From Hortaea werneckii (lineage: Eukaryota > Ascomycota > Dothideomycetes > Mycosphaerellales > Teratosphaeriaceae): a stretch of DNA of 64,000 nt. This document shows, piece after piece, positions 10,201-18,974 of this stretch. The notes beneath the pieces were generated by a model. It was not told the origin of the DNA. It did no database searches and saw only the letters and a program-made list of their open reading frames with translations. The position numbers were made by a program, and so were the translations under genes. Position 1 is the first letter of the stretch; the number at the start of each line of letters is the position of its first letter. The stretch is taken from assembly GCA_037044905.1 (NCBI GenBank), contig JBAOKB010000070.1, positions 1-64,000 on the forward strand, read 5' to 3'.

Positions 10201-10817
10201 TCAGTTCGTTACAGGCCCGGGGCGTGGACGTCTGGATGCTCTCCGGAGACAACCCGAAGACGGCGAACGCTGTTGGAAGTCACGTTGGTATTCTACCGGA
10301 TAACATCATCGCTGGTGTTTTACCTACCCAGAAAGCCGACAAAGTAAGGTATTTACAGCAAACGCTTAGACCAAAGCGCGGCGGCGGTTTCCAAAACGCT
10401 CTGACAAACAAGAGAAGTCGGGCCACTGTCGCCATGGTTGGCGACGGCATCAACGACGCGCCCGCTTTGGCTGCTGCGGACGTCGGAATCGCTGTCGCTT
10501 CCGGGTCAGATGTCGCCGTACAGTCAGCTGCTTTCGTATTGGTCCAGTCGGACCTCCGTGCGGTGCTCACCCTAGTGACCCTTAGCAGAGCTGTGTTTCG
10601 ACGCGTCATTCTCAATTTTTTCTGGGCGGCACTTTACAACATGGTTGCCTTACCGGTTGCCGCGGGTGTTTTGTATCCGATCCAGACAGGTGGAGGTTCT
10701 CGTGTCCGACTTGACCCAGCGTGGGCTGCGCTCGCAATGGCCCTCAGCAGCATTAGCGTTGTCGCCAGCAGTCTACTGTTGCGGACACGCATTCCGGGGG
10801 CTGGTTTCCGGGAATAG
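7293..10817 (+). CDS. P1B-type copper-transporting ATPase
   Basis: A single 1,174-residue frame without introns. Four heavy-metal-associated domains carry CxxC at C25/C28, C171/C174, C262/C265 and C343/C346, and an additional CxxC lies at C129/C132. The P-type ATPase core follows in the expected order: actuator TGES at 651-654, the ion-binding CPC at 769-771, the phosphorylated Asp D814 in DKTGTLTEG, the P1B SHP motif at 856-858 and the hinge GDGIND at 1050-1055. CPC with several CxxC domains marks Cu(I) transport. The family uses ATP to move copper into the secretory pathway (Ccc2-like) or out of the cell (CrpA-like); the number of Cys motifs and the cluster context favour a resistance/export role, which is inference. 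An ATX1-type donor chaperone lies just downstream. ATG 7293 has a good context (CATCATGGCG). Confidence 0.95.
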   Translation: MAQPPTRSTLTVPLQTSLLIPNLHCPTCVSHITSLMDDFDPAPTIKNISIINHIVTIRHDSTVSAASISDALTSAGYEVFDMILDPASNEKLPSRAGGNDLFEEAVERWDPKHQSQVDKSARVAHDTNCQMCAAHSSTKTVSVGLKSVSTFGDVDTPPLSLAILSIDGMTCSSCVGHVTKALQGVGTVERADVSVVGHSANVQFRADETESVTKELTRAVEDAGYDAQLMELRLVPVSEGKKTVEVKNESWRATYAIEGMSCSSCVGKISAVIEKLPFVERADINLVAHSGSVVFSGKRNEHLVLAAIAESGYSGTLVDLEPLKKHETVQARTVSLRITGMHCPQCPKRVIEAVRELQAEIQKAPTLDSPILTISYVPNAPELTIRRIMADLSDLDQSFAVTIHKPISIEERSREMLKKEQRAIFLRALLAVVTAIPSLIIGVVYMNLVSKHDKGYMYLMHPLQGVSRAEWANFIMATPVYFFAADHFHRRMLKEVYALWRPRSPVPIAKRLYRFGSMNMLISLGTTIAYFSSLAELIVAASDPSKNMIESSKQSYFDSVVFLTMFLLLGRLAEAHMKAKSGDAVSALGKLRPVEASLVVQSGKNGSAEVEKVNVDVIDTGDLVKIPHGSSPPCDGILLDESGDFDESSLTGESRVVGKQKGDGIFSGTINKGSAITIRVTGPAGASMLDSIIQIVREGQSKRAPMERIADLLTAYFVPVVVVIAITTWIVWLALGLSGTLPLEYLDNNIGGWPFWSLQFAIAVFVIACPCGLGLAAPTALFVGGGLAAKRGILVKGGGEAFQEASNLDAVVFDKTGTLTEGAEPKVVQHKIFHVAAGLDKPTILGMLKSVEENSSHPLARAAVSFSLSEGVTAVEVSTIDEVAGKGLKATSQPAHSESQTQYEVLVGNEALLQDYSVAIPQDSVDLLESWKASGNSVMLLACRVSGEKWGLGAIFAASDPLRAEAAEVVSSLQARGVDVWMLSGDNPKTANAVGSHVGILPDNIIAGVLPTQKADKVRYLQQTLRPKRGGGFQNALTNKRSRATVAMVGDGINDAPALAAADVGIAVASGSDVAVQSAAFVLVQSDLRAVLTLVTLSRAVFRRVILNFFWAALYNMVALPVAAGVLYPIQTGGGSRVRLDPAWAALAMALSSISVVASSLLLRTRIPGAGFRE

Positions 10818-11475
10818 TTGCGCCTGGACTTGCCACATAGTCGAGAAATGGTGGCGCAGCAATACGCATAGACAGGAAATGGAAGGAATGTCAACATTTA
10901 CATGCGCCTATGCAGTAAACCTAGTTGCATATAATAGGAATTGAAGTTATCATCCCATACCGACATGCCTGTCGCATATGAACTAGCATCATGATATAGA
11001 AGAGAATCATGAAGTGTGGCAGCGGAGCAGCTTGCATCTTTGGCAGGAAGAAGCTTGATGGGGGATAAGCGCAACTCGGGTGATAATTGGGTAATGATCG
11101 TCAGATTCGTCCCCGTACATTACAATGCATTACTGGGTTAAACTACCTCACCGAAGTCATTCAATATCAGAGGAGGAAAGCAGCGTCATATCGTGAACAT
11201 ACTCAAGTGCTGTTATGTGCTACAGAGACGGGTTGATATGCATATTTGTGTAGGGTCGATTGAACTAGGACATGTATAAGGACAGAATGCCTGGTCCGCA
11301 GCTTTTTAAAACTCTCGCGAATTTCCATATGCTTGTCACGGAACACGCCTCTGCCCTTGTCTCGACTCCCACCTCCCGCCCCCCACAATTCGATAGAATC
11401 AGACAGTCGTCGTGCTACCAACCAGAAAAGCTTGGGTCGCTGGCACAATTCCTCTGCCATCCACAGCCGTTCGTT
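10818..11475. other. Convergent 3' intergenic region
   Basis: Lies between the convergent 3' ends of the copper ATPase and ATX1 genes. It is presumably both terminators; no further gene or repeat was recognised. Confidence 0.4.
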
Positions 11476-11750
11476 TCAGCTCGTCTCGTTAGGGACGACC
11501 TTTTTGCCTGTCTTGAGCAAAGTCTCCAACACTGTCGATGATGGAAGACTAGTGACCACCTCGACTTTCTGTTGTTCCAGAAGAATTTCGTAACTCGTGA
11601 TGCCTAGAATTGAATGTCAGCAAAACTCCACAAGTCGTCTGTACTAACAGTTGCCCTACCTTCGAGCTCTTTCAGTGCCTTTTCCACAGTCTTCGCACAG
11701 CCGCCACATGACATGGTGACCTGATATTCATATTTGTTGGGATCTGCCAT
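11476..11750 (-). CDS. ATX1: ATX1-type copper chaperone
   Basis: Two exons, 11750-11660 and 11603-11476, encode 72 residues; the 56-bp intron (GTAGGG donor, TGCTGAC branch-like site, TAG acceptor) keeps frame. The protein has the single-domain metallochaperone signature: MSCGGC near residue 13-18, the following KTVEKALKELEG helix, and a Lys-rich end (LLKTGKKV). Length and layout match yeast Atx1. The family binds Cu(I) through the CxxC and hands it to the N-terminal domains of the secretory-pathway copper ATPase. Such a substrate (the P1B ATPase at 7293-10817) is its immediate neighbour, so the two probably work together. Confidence 0.92.
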
Positions 11751-12974
11751 CTTTTCGTTCGTTTTAATCCGAGATGAGTTGAGCCAGGACGCGAATGGCG
11801 GTGTATGAGGAGCTCGTTGAGATAGAAAGCGAAGCGTATGAGGTGAGTCTCATCGGCTTCGAGGCAAGAATTTAAAGACTTATCCTCTAAAGCTCGGAGT
11901 GAGCGACTTGTGCGCAGAATGCTAGACTCCGTGACGAAAAGGGACTAGATTATGGATGGAAGACATGCAGCGTGCCCCTTCCGCGAAAACCCCTCAGTGG
12001 CACAGACTGTGTCGCACATGCTTATCGTTCCCGCCGGTACTCGGGACGTCATGGCAACCCGGTGTATTCCGATAGATCTCATGTTTTCAACTTGAGCAGC
12101 GAGAAACTCGGCCTCGGTTCACCTGTGCGGCCAAGGGGCCTCAATCAGAGCGACAAGGCTCCTGCTCCTACTCCTCCTTACTCCAACAGCCCTTCCATTT
12201 CTCTATTAGTGCTTACCGTGCTTGGGCTGAGTGATGTTAATTTCGCTCGGTTTTCACAGAGCAACAAGCATGTCTTGATTTTTTCATGTTCTCTTCCCTC
12301 TTGTATATCCACAAGACCAGATGGAACTAACACGACGTCGTCATTGCACTATGGCCAGTCACTAAACGGCTTCGTGGTGTGTGCATATCTGTGAGAGAGC
12401 GTACTGAATTTTCGTTTTGTCTGATGTGCACTACAAGCTCGAACTGACCCATATCGTCCTTGTGCAGAAGGAACAGGGAATCGAGTACGGTTAAAGATTT
12501 GGGGTTTACCTAAGCAAAGAGCATTTTTAGCGGTGCGGAATCTCTAGTATCATCTGACGGAGCTATATACAAAAGTCGAGAGGATGTGCTTGAGGGGTGT
12601 ATTGCTTCTCACGACGTTCGATCATGAAGGCCATCTATGGAATCGTAGAAGCAAGGTCTAGATTGAGTCTTCCGGAGCTTGTGTGAGACATCAGATGCGT
12701 TATTAACAATGCACTAGGTGTTTTCAATTAAGAGGTAATACACATAGAAGCCGGTGCCGGCGTACAACGGGGCGAGTACGCGTGTCTGCGTGCGATGGGA
12801 AGGTCTGCAAAACAAAAGGTGCGAGGCTACGTTAAGAGGCGCTCGTAAGAACCTTCCCAAATGTGCTTGACAGCAGCCCATAGCCCCATACAAAAGCCTC
12901 CGTGTATTACGATGCAGCTATTTCGAATCGATGTCATCCAGACTTCAGTGACTCCAAGCCAATATTGTTGTTCA
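11751..12974. other. Intergenic region without recognised gene
   Basis: About 1.2 kb upstream of ATX1 and downstream of the TPR gene. Open frames are short (for example 11972-12394) and unlike known families. A metal-responsive promoter for ATX1 is expected at the left end, but no site was assigned. Confidence 0.4.
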
Positions 12975-14741
12975 TCACGACGTAGCTTGGCTCACACAGC
13001 ATCCTGCGTTCTTCCCTGGCAGATCTTTTGCTTGACTGGCTCCTCTGCAATAACAGGATGACACAACCGCAACATCTGCCGTATTGATGGCCAATTTCAG
13101 CTGGGGCTCCAGCATCTCTGCCTCTTTGTGTCGGCCGAGATTCCTCAAACATTCATGGTACCCATGAAGCGCCCAGACATTATTGGGATGCTGATGTCCC
13201 CGAGGAAGGGAGTGGTCGTACCCCAAGTCAGCGGCGTAAGCCTCGGCAGCCTGTTCCACAAGACCCTGCTCCAGCGACAACGCAGCGTATGCATGCCTGG
13301 TCGGTTGCATCCATCCCCAGGGCTCGGCGTAGTTTAGATGGTCATCGAGATATATGGAGCTGCGCAAATGCTCGAAAGCTAGCTCGATGTTGCCGCGCCG
13401 ATACTCAATCTCGCCCGCGAGCATAGCCTCTCCGACTCTGAGGATATCGATGCATTTGTTAGGCCAAATCAAGCGGGATGCTGGAACACGCTTCAAAGCT
13501 GCCAAGAATAGTTCCTGTGCCTTCTCCGCTTTGGCAACGTGTCCTGAAGCTGCCCAAGCAACACCTTTGGCGTAATGAATAGATGCGGTGGTAACGCAGT
13601 AGAGGTTGGGATCGTCAGGCAAGTTGAGATCCAGTATATCATCCCATCGGCCGAAGCGGATTAGTACGTGTGCACGTACCGAGAGAAAGCCCTCGAGCCA
13701 GTCAGCCATCGGTGGGGATTCCATAGAGATGAGGTCGTGCGACATGGCCTTTTCCATCATGTCGCATGCCTCTAGCGCCAAACGTGACTGTCCCGCAAGC
13801 ATGGCCACGTACACCAAAGAGTGCAGGTCGTGCCCACGGTATAGAGCATAATGGTTTTTGCAACCAGTCTCCGCGGAGTACAGATCATCCATCCGTACAG
13901 CTGCCTGGTTGGCCACGATTGCGCTCCTGTAGTCACCGACAAGTACGTCCAGGTGCGTGGGCATGTGATTCAGATGCCCGCTCTCAGGGACCAGGCGTCG
14001 CAAGCTGTCCGCAGCTTGCATTCCTTTCTCTGGCTCCCGACTCATCTCCATCAGGTGGATGTACAAGTGCAGGAGACCCGGGTGCTCATACGCCCCGGGA
14101 AGCGTCAGGGCATGTTCGAGAGCCCTCTTTGCATCCAAAGTGCGGACACCGGGACTAGGTTTCCCCGTATAAGGATCCCATAACCGCCACGGAGCCTGGT
14201 TCATCAAAGATTCCGCGAACAAGACTGCAACGTCCAAGTCATTGGGGAACTTCGCAAAGGCTTCCTCCATAGCGGTTGCATATCGAATCTCCAGTGTTGA
14301 CAGATCGTCCGTCAGACTGCCTTTGTCAAATCGATCGTGCATTGCATTGATGAGAGCCTTCTCCGCCGGGCTGGAGTTACTCATCCTCAGTTTCGCTTGA
14401 CGCATGTGCTCTTGGATCCGGTTCAAGGTGGATCCGAGCTCGATCTTGTCAAAAAGCGCCCACGGTTTGTTGTAGTATGGCGCTGACGAGTAAGCCAGAC
14501 CCCAGTAGCCCATCGCGCAGTCTGGATCTGCCACGATGCATTTCTCGAAACAAGCGAAGGCCTCGGGTTTGTTGAAACCATAGCACCACACTAATCCTCT
14601 GTCAAACCACAGTTGCGCTGTCGTTGATGTCGTCGTAACTTTCCGATGGAAACTCCCTAGGTTGAAGTATCTCTTGTCGGGGCCTTCACTTGAGCTGCCG
14701 CAAGATGAGGCGCATGAAGGGTCGCAATTGTCTAATGGCAT
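12975..14741 (-). CDS. TPR-repeat protein with cysteine-rich termini
   Basis: A single 588-residue frame, ATG at 14741. Helical repeats of TPR type run through the protein, clearest at about 45-85 (WFDRGLVWCYGFNKPEAFACFE) and in the middle (SLRRLVPESGHLNHMPTHLDV). Both ends are rich in cysteine: C6, C10 and C14 at the N terminus, and C563, C565, C581 and C582 near the C terminus. TPR proteins of this layout occur in many fungi and bacteria without a fixed function. The paired Cys clusters and the position between a copper chaperone and a zinc transporter suggest metal binding or a metal-linked scaffold, which is inference. A TATATATA stretch lies about 90 bp upstream (near 14832). Confidence 0.75.
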   Translation of the reverse strand: MPLDNCDPSCASSCGSSSEGPDKRYFNLGSFHRKVTTTSTTAQLWFDRGLVWCYGFNKPEAFACFEKCIVADPDCAMGYWGLAYSSAPYYNKPWALFDKIELGSTLNRIQEHMRQAKLRMSNSSPAEKALINAMHDRFDKGSLTDDLSTLEIRYATAMEEAFAKFPNDLDVAVLFAESLMNQAPWRLWDPYTGKPSPGVRTLDAKRALEHALTLPGAYEHPGLLHLYIHLMEMSREPEKGMQAADSLRRLVPESGHLNHMPTHLDVLVGDYRSAIVANQAAVRMDDLYSAETGCKNHYALYRGHDLHSLVYVAMLAGQSRLALEACDMMEKAMSHDLISMESPPMADWLEGFLSVRAHVLIRFGRWDDILDLNLPDDPNLYCVTTASIHYAKGVAWAASGHVAKAEKAQELFLAALKRVPASRLIWPNKCIDILRVGEAMLAGEIEYRRGNIELAFEHLRSSIYLDDHLNYAEPWGWMQPTRHAYAALSLEQGLVEQAAEAYAADLGYDHSLPRGHQHPNNVWALHGYHECLRNLGRHKEAEMLEPQLKLAINTADVAVVSSCYCRGASQAKDLPGKNAGCCVSQATS

Positions 14742-15647
14742 ATCGCTGGTGTTGGTATAAAAATGCTGATGAGTGCGAATTCTGATGAGTTTTATGGCGA
14801 TGACAAGTCACTACCTCACCGCAGATTAGTAGAATATATATAAGGACGTTGTGCGCTACATATCACGCAAGGCGCAACGGCCGAGACAAGCATCCTGTCT
14901 AGGTCTCTCTACACGGAAGGTAACGCGAGCCGAAGTCCCGAGACCGACCCGTCGGTATCTAAAGATCATCTCATAGGCAGGACTCGTTGATGCTTGCTTG
15001 ACGGAGCTTCTTCGCCGCGAACTTACCCTTTCTCGTTCCGGACAACAGCGTGCCTCGATATACACCCTACCCATGCTCAAGATGAGTTTCAATATCTCGG
15101 ATTTGGTTCGCTTCAAAGCCGTGCGGAGCGGAGAGTAGATCTCCCGCAGCGCAAGCGAGCTCGGCAGCTAGAGGCCACACACTCTTGGCTTCGGTCTATG
15201 GCTCGCCCCAGGCCGCTTGTCTGAAGTCTCCGGGACCGAGCTTCGGTGAACGGAGTACTGGTGGGTCATCCTATTAGCAAGAAGCGCAACTCTGTGCCGA
15301 TCGGTATGAAGGCTACGGTGCGCATGGTGAGATCAAGGTGTCCGATCTCGGCTCGCAGGCTCGGGGCAAGTGGTGGGATCGAGGCGGATTCCCGTTCCGC
15401 ATATATGATTTCGACTGCGAGCGCGGTACATCGGGGTTTGTGACGGACGTTTAGGCTTCTCGGTGCATGCGGGAAGAATCAGCAATGGTTTTCTATCTGC
15501 CGCATGAAGCCCTGCAGATATGAATACACGGCGAAACATGTTGATTCGCACGAATATAACCATTAATGTTCTACTATAGCACCGTGTCCCACCCAAGATC
15601 GGATATTGTGCCTCTTATAGTCCTACGCGACTCGCGAACAAGCAGCA
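14742..15647. promoter_or_regulatory. Divergent intergenic region between TPR and CDF genes
   Basis: About 0.9 kb between two divergent starts, expected to hold both promoters. A TATATATA run near 14832 faces the TPR gene. No known metal-response site could be assigned with confidence. Confidence 0.4.
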
Positions 15648-17226
15648 ATGACGGTCTCGCTTTCACAACGAACGCGCCTTAGTGTTGTCATTGGGATTTC
15701 GTGCTGCTTCTTCATTGCAGAAATATCAGGTCAGTGGGCCATGTGCACGCGAAAGTCAGGCAGTCAACAACACAGAACGAGACTAAACATAAGGTTACAC
15801 AGTCGGCTTTTACACACACTCTCTCGCATTGGTTGCGGATGCTTTCCACTACGTAAGTAACAAAATCCACATCGCAAGTCACAAGGCCTAGGACGAACTG
15901 ACGGACAAATTATACTGCCTTGCTAGTTGAATGATCTTGTTGGCTTCATCATCGCGCTCGTGGCTATAGTAGTCTCCGAAGGCGAGAGGTCGCCGAAAGA
16001 ATTCTCTTTTGGCTGGCAACGAGCTAAGTTGCTCGGTGCATTTTTCAACGGTGTTTTCCTGGCAGCCCTTGGGTTGAGCATCTTCCTGCAATCTATCGAG
16101 CGCTTCATATCGTTTCAAAGTATCGATCTCACGTGAGCGAGATGTATCCAGGAGCGCGCTAATCAAAAGTGATTTGCAGGGGTCGACCAACCTAAGCTAG
16201 TCCTGATCATAGGGGCAATCGGGCTTGGCCTTAACATCATCAGTGTGCTTTTCCTACACGGTAAACAATATGAGCCTCTCTGCATGAGCGCATGGGTTGA
16301 CGAGTCTTCGGAACAGATCATGGGCACGATCACGGACATGGCGGCCACGATCACGAACATGCCGGCCACGAAGATGACCACGACCACGATTCACACGCTC
16401 ATGGTAGCGTGCAACTCCAGACTCACACTCCCGATATGAAGGTCTGATCTGATGTCGCACGCGAATATTCATCTGCTAGAGCTGACTTGAGCGCAGAACG
16501 CTGGCCTTCACGTTTCGCACATGCATGCCAAAAAGCCTGCGAGAAAGGCTGGGCGCGACCTCGGCATGTTCGGTGTGCTTCTCCATGTTGTAGGTGACGC
16601 CATCAATAACATCGGCGTCATGATTTCAGCCGGCGCGATTTGGGGCGCAAAATCTGATAGTAGATACTACGCCGACCCGGCGATCAGTATGGCTATCGCA
16701 TTCATGATCCTTGGCACCTCGATACCGTTGAGTATGACTCGAGCCTTATGAGAAAGCGACGTCCCGCTCTGACGCTTGGTACAGTGAAACATAGCGGCAA
16801 GATCCTCCTTCAAAGTGCTCCTCCCGGAGTCTATGTAGAGGAAATCAAGCAAGACATTGAGCAGGTATGGTCACTTCAGACAAGCGTGGCGTTCGACGGA
16901 CTGACCCGACACCACAACAGCTCCCAGGGGTTCTCGGCATACACGAGCTACACGTATGGTCTCTCGATCAATCGAAAACCATCGCTTCGGCGCACGTCGT
17001 CATGGAGAATGACTCGATAGACCGATTCGCCAAGCAGGCTCAGGACATCGGCGAATGTTTACATGCATATGGAGTCCACTCATTTACTCTCCAGCCAGAA
17101 TCGCGCTCGACTGCGTCATCTTCGAACGCTGCCGATAACCGCTTGGCTATACAGCCTTCGGATCAAGCATCCTGTCGAATCAAATGTCGGAGAGGTCATT
17201 GTGCTCAGCCGCAGTGCTGTGACTGA
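15648..17226 (+). CDS. CDF (cation diffusion facilitator) zinc transporter, Zrc1/Cot1-like
   Basis: Eight exons join in frame: 15648-15729, 15803-15852, 15927-16119, 16180-16260, 16317-16441, 16497-16731, 16785-16864 and 16921-17226, giving 383 residues. All seven introns are 53-74 bp with GT..AG ends. Two HxxxD metal sites are present, H43/D47 in the second membrane helix (FHYLND) and H207/D211 in the fifth (HVVGDAINN), the pattern of zinc-selective CDF proteins. A His-rich cytosolic loop spans about 135-165. The C terminus is Cys-rich (CRIKCRRGHC), as in fungal vacuolar zinc transporters. The family exchanges Zn2+ for protons, usually moving zinc into the vacuole or ER. The start ATG begins a hydrophobic N terminus typical of the family. 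It ends the metal block that begins with DUF4396. Confidence 0.92.
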
Positions 17227-18096
17227 TGGGCCCGAGTCAGAAGCCGGGAGGTTGGCTGCATGAGCACAGCAGCGCGGATCACGTTACATGGACAAGCCTT
17301 CGCATTACCTCGGTGACGCGGTTGCTTCTTGCGTATAGCACGGCACGATCCTCAAAAGCGCTATCCTTAAGCATGGTTGCACCTGCGGATCATTGTCCTT
17401 GGCCGGAGCATGAACCATGTGTTTACTATCGTAGGTTTAATGTGTAGGAGACACCATCATAAGTAGACAATATTTGGATTGGCCACGTCAGTGATACATA
17501 GAACATAAACTAGTAGTAATCCAGGAAATCTCCACTTGTTTGTTTAGCATGATGATCGCACGTACAGGTTTTGTGTTCCCTGTGAGAAGCTGCTAGGACT
17601 GAAAATCAGTCTGCCTACAGTAGGTAACGTCACTATATAGGAAACCGTATAGTACGGGAAGCCGGACAGTCCTGCGTGCTAGTTTCGCGTTCTTATGTTA
17701 CGAACACGTGAGACAGACGGAGCGATTGGATAAGAGAAGACGGACGCTAACGGGATGGACATGGCTAAACGGAACCATCTCCTGAAAAATCACGAACCGA
17801 AGGTCACGTGAGTGAGCAAAACGAGAAATGCTCACCATGCTCGCCTCAAGGGAGGGGACACTAGTGAGCAAAACGAGAAATGCTCACCATGCTCGCATGA
17901 AGACACGAATCTCTTATGTATATAACTAGGCATGTTTCTCGTTAGGAGTTCGTGTGTTCAACTCATGTTGCAATCCGACTGTTAGGTAGAGAACCAACAG
18001 CCTTGTCACAATCAGTTATCCCACAACCCAGTTGTCTTGACACATTTGTTCCAAAGAGCTCTAAACCCGTGACACTACTTCGTAGGGTCGCAACAT
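17227..18096. other. Intergenic region with short direct repeat
   Basis: No gene recognised. It contains the 34-bp direct repeat described separately and otherwise unremarkable sequence. Confidence 0.4.
17811..17896. repeat. 34-bp direct repeat with imperfect palindromic core
   Basis: Two identical 34-bp copies at 17811-17844 and 17863-17896, 52 bp apart start to start. Each contains GAGCAAAACGAGAAATGCTC, an imperfect inverted repeat with GAGCA/TGCTC arms. It could be a paired protein-binding site or a minisatellite seed. Confidence 0.7.
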
Positions 18097-18380
18097 CTTA
18101 TTCGATTTTTACATGTCATTTCTTTTTTCTTCTTTATTATGCCTACTTATTCTGAGAATATACTTACTATAGCCTTAGTAGCTTACTAAAATAGCAAAAA
18201 CTCTTCTATTTTAAATATATTTATATATTTAATATACTATATTTTTTTATTTTAACTAGCTTATTTAAATTAAACAGTATTTATTATTTTAGTAAATAGC
18301 TATAACTATAGTAAGTATATTTTTAAATAAATAGGTATACTAAAAAAGAAAGAAGAAAAGACATGTACAAATCGTGAAAG
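18097..18380. mobile_element. AT-rich imperfect palindrome, MITE-like
   Basis: A block of about 280 bp whose two halves are imperfect inverted copies. The left arm reads GATTTTTACATGTCATTTC and continues to ATATACTTACTATAG; the reverse complement of the right arm reads GATTTGTACATGTCTTTTC and also continues to ATATACTTACTATAG. The centre is nearly pure A/T. Long arms, small size and no coding capacity fit a miniature inverted-repeat element or a decayed hairpin. No target-site duplication was confirmed. Confidence 0.6.
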
Positions 18381-18974
18381 AACGCGAAACTAGTATGCAG
18401 AAGTGTCCAGCTTCCTGTACTATCCGGTTTCCTGTACAGTGGCGTTACCCGTTTTGCCGACCTCTGACTAGGGACGCGCGCGTCATGCCGTCTCACGCAT
18501 CGTGCGGTCCGACACCTCTTTGGCAGCTGCTTTACTGGGTGCATTGCGTCATTCGCAGCACGCCTGCTACCGCCTAGCGCCTCGCCACTTGCCTTGCAAC
18601 GTCCAACACGCACGCCCTGCTAGCTGAGCCAGTGGTCTTCACACGCAGGAGCAGTCTGAGCAGCCCATCAAGGGCGCTGGACCAAGACGTTGGAAGCTTG
18701 CATGACTCCCCGAGATCCGGGACTTTGTGACGCAGCAGTTCAGGTTGAAGCCCATACCCCAAGATCTACCGTAGCTGCGAGATCGGTCTGCCAAGCTAGG
18801 CACGGTGCAAGCACACTTTCGGCCCCGGCGGCGCATTTAACATCCCACAACCCCCGTGAATTTGTCCACATGTCCAGTCTGCACGGCCCTTGGTGCCTCC
18901 CACTACCTTCGCAATCGCCGGTGCGCCCACTCGGACACTCGAACGTCCGGCTACCTCGAATATCTCCACCGACA

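Noticed and set aside
11972..12394. A 140-residue plus-strand open frame
   Set aside because: Composition is that of non-coding DNA and no family resemblance was seen.
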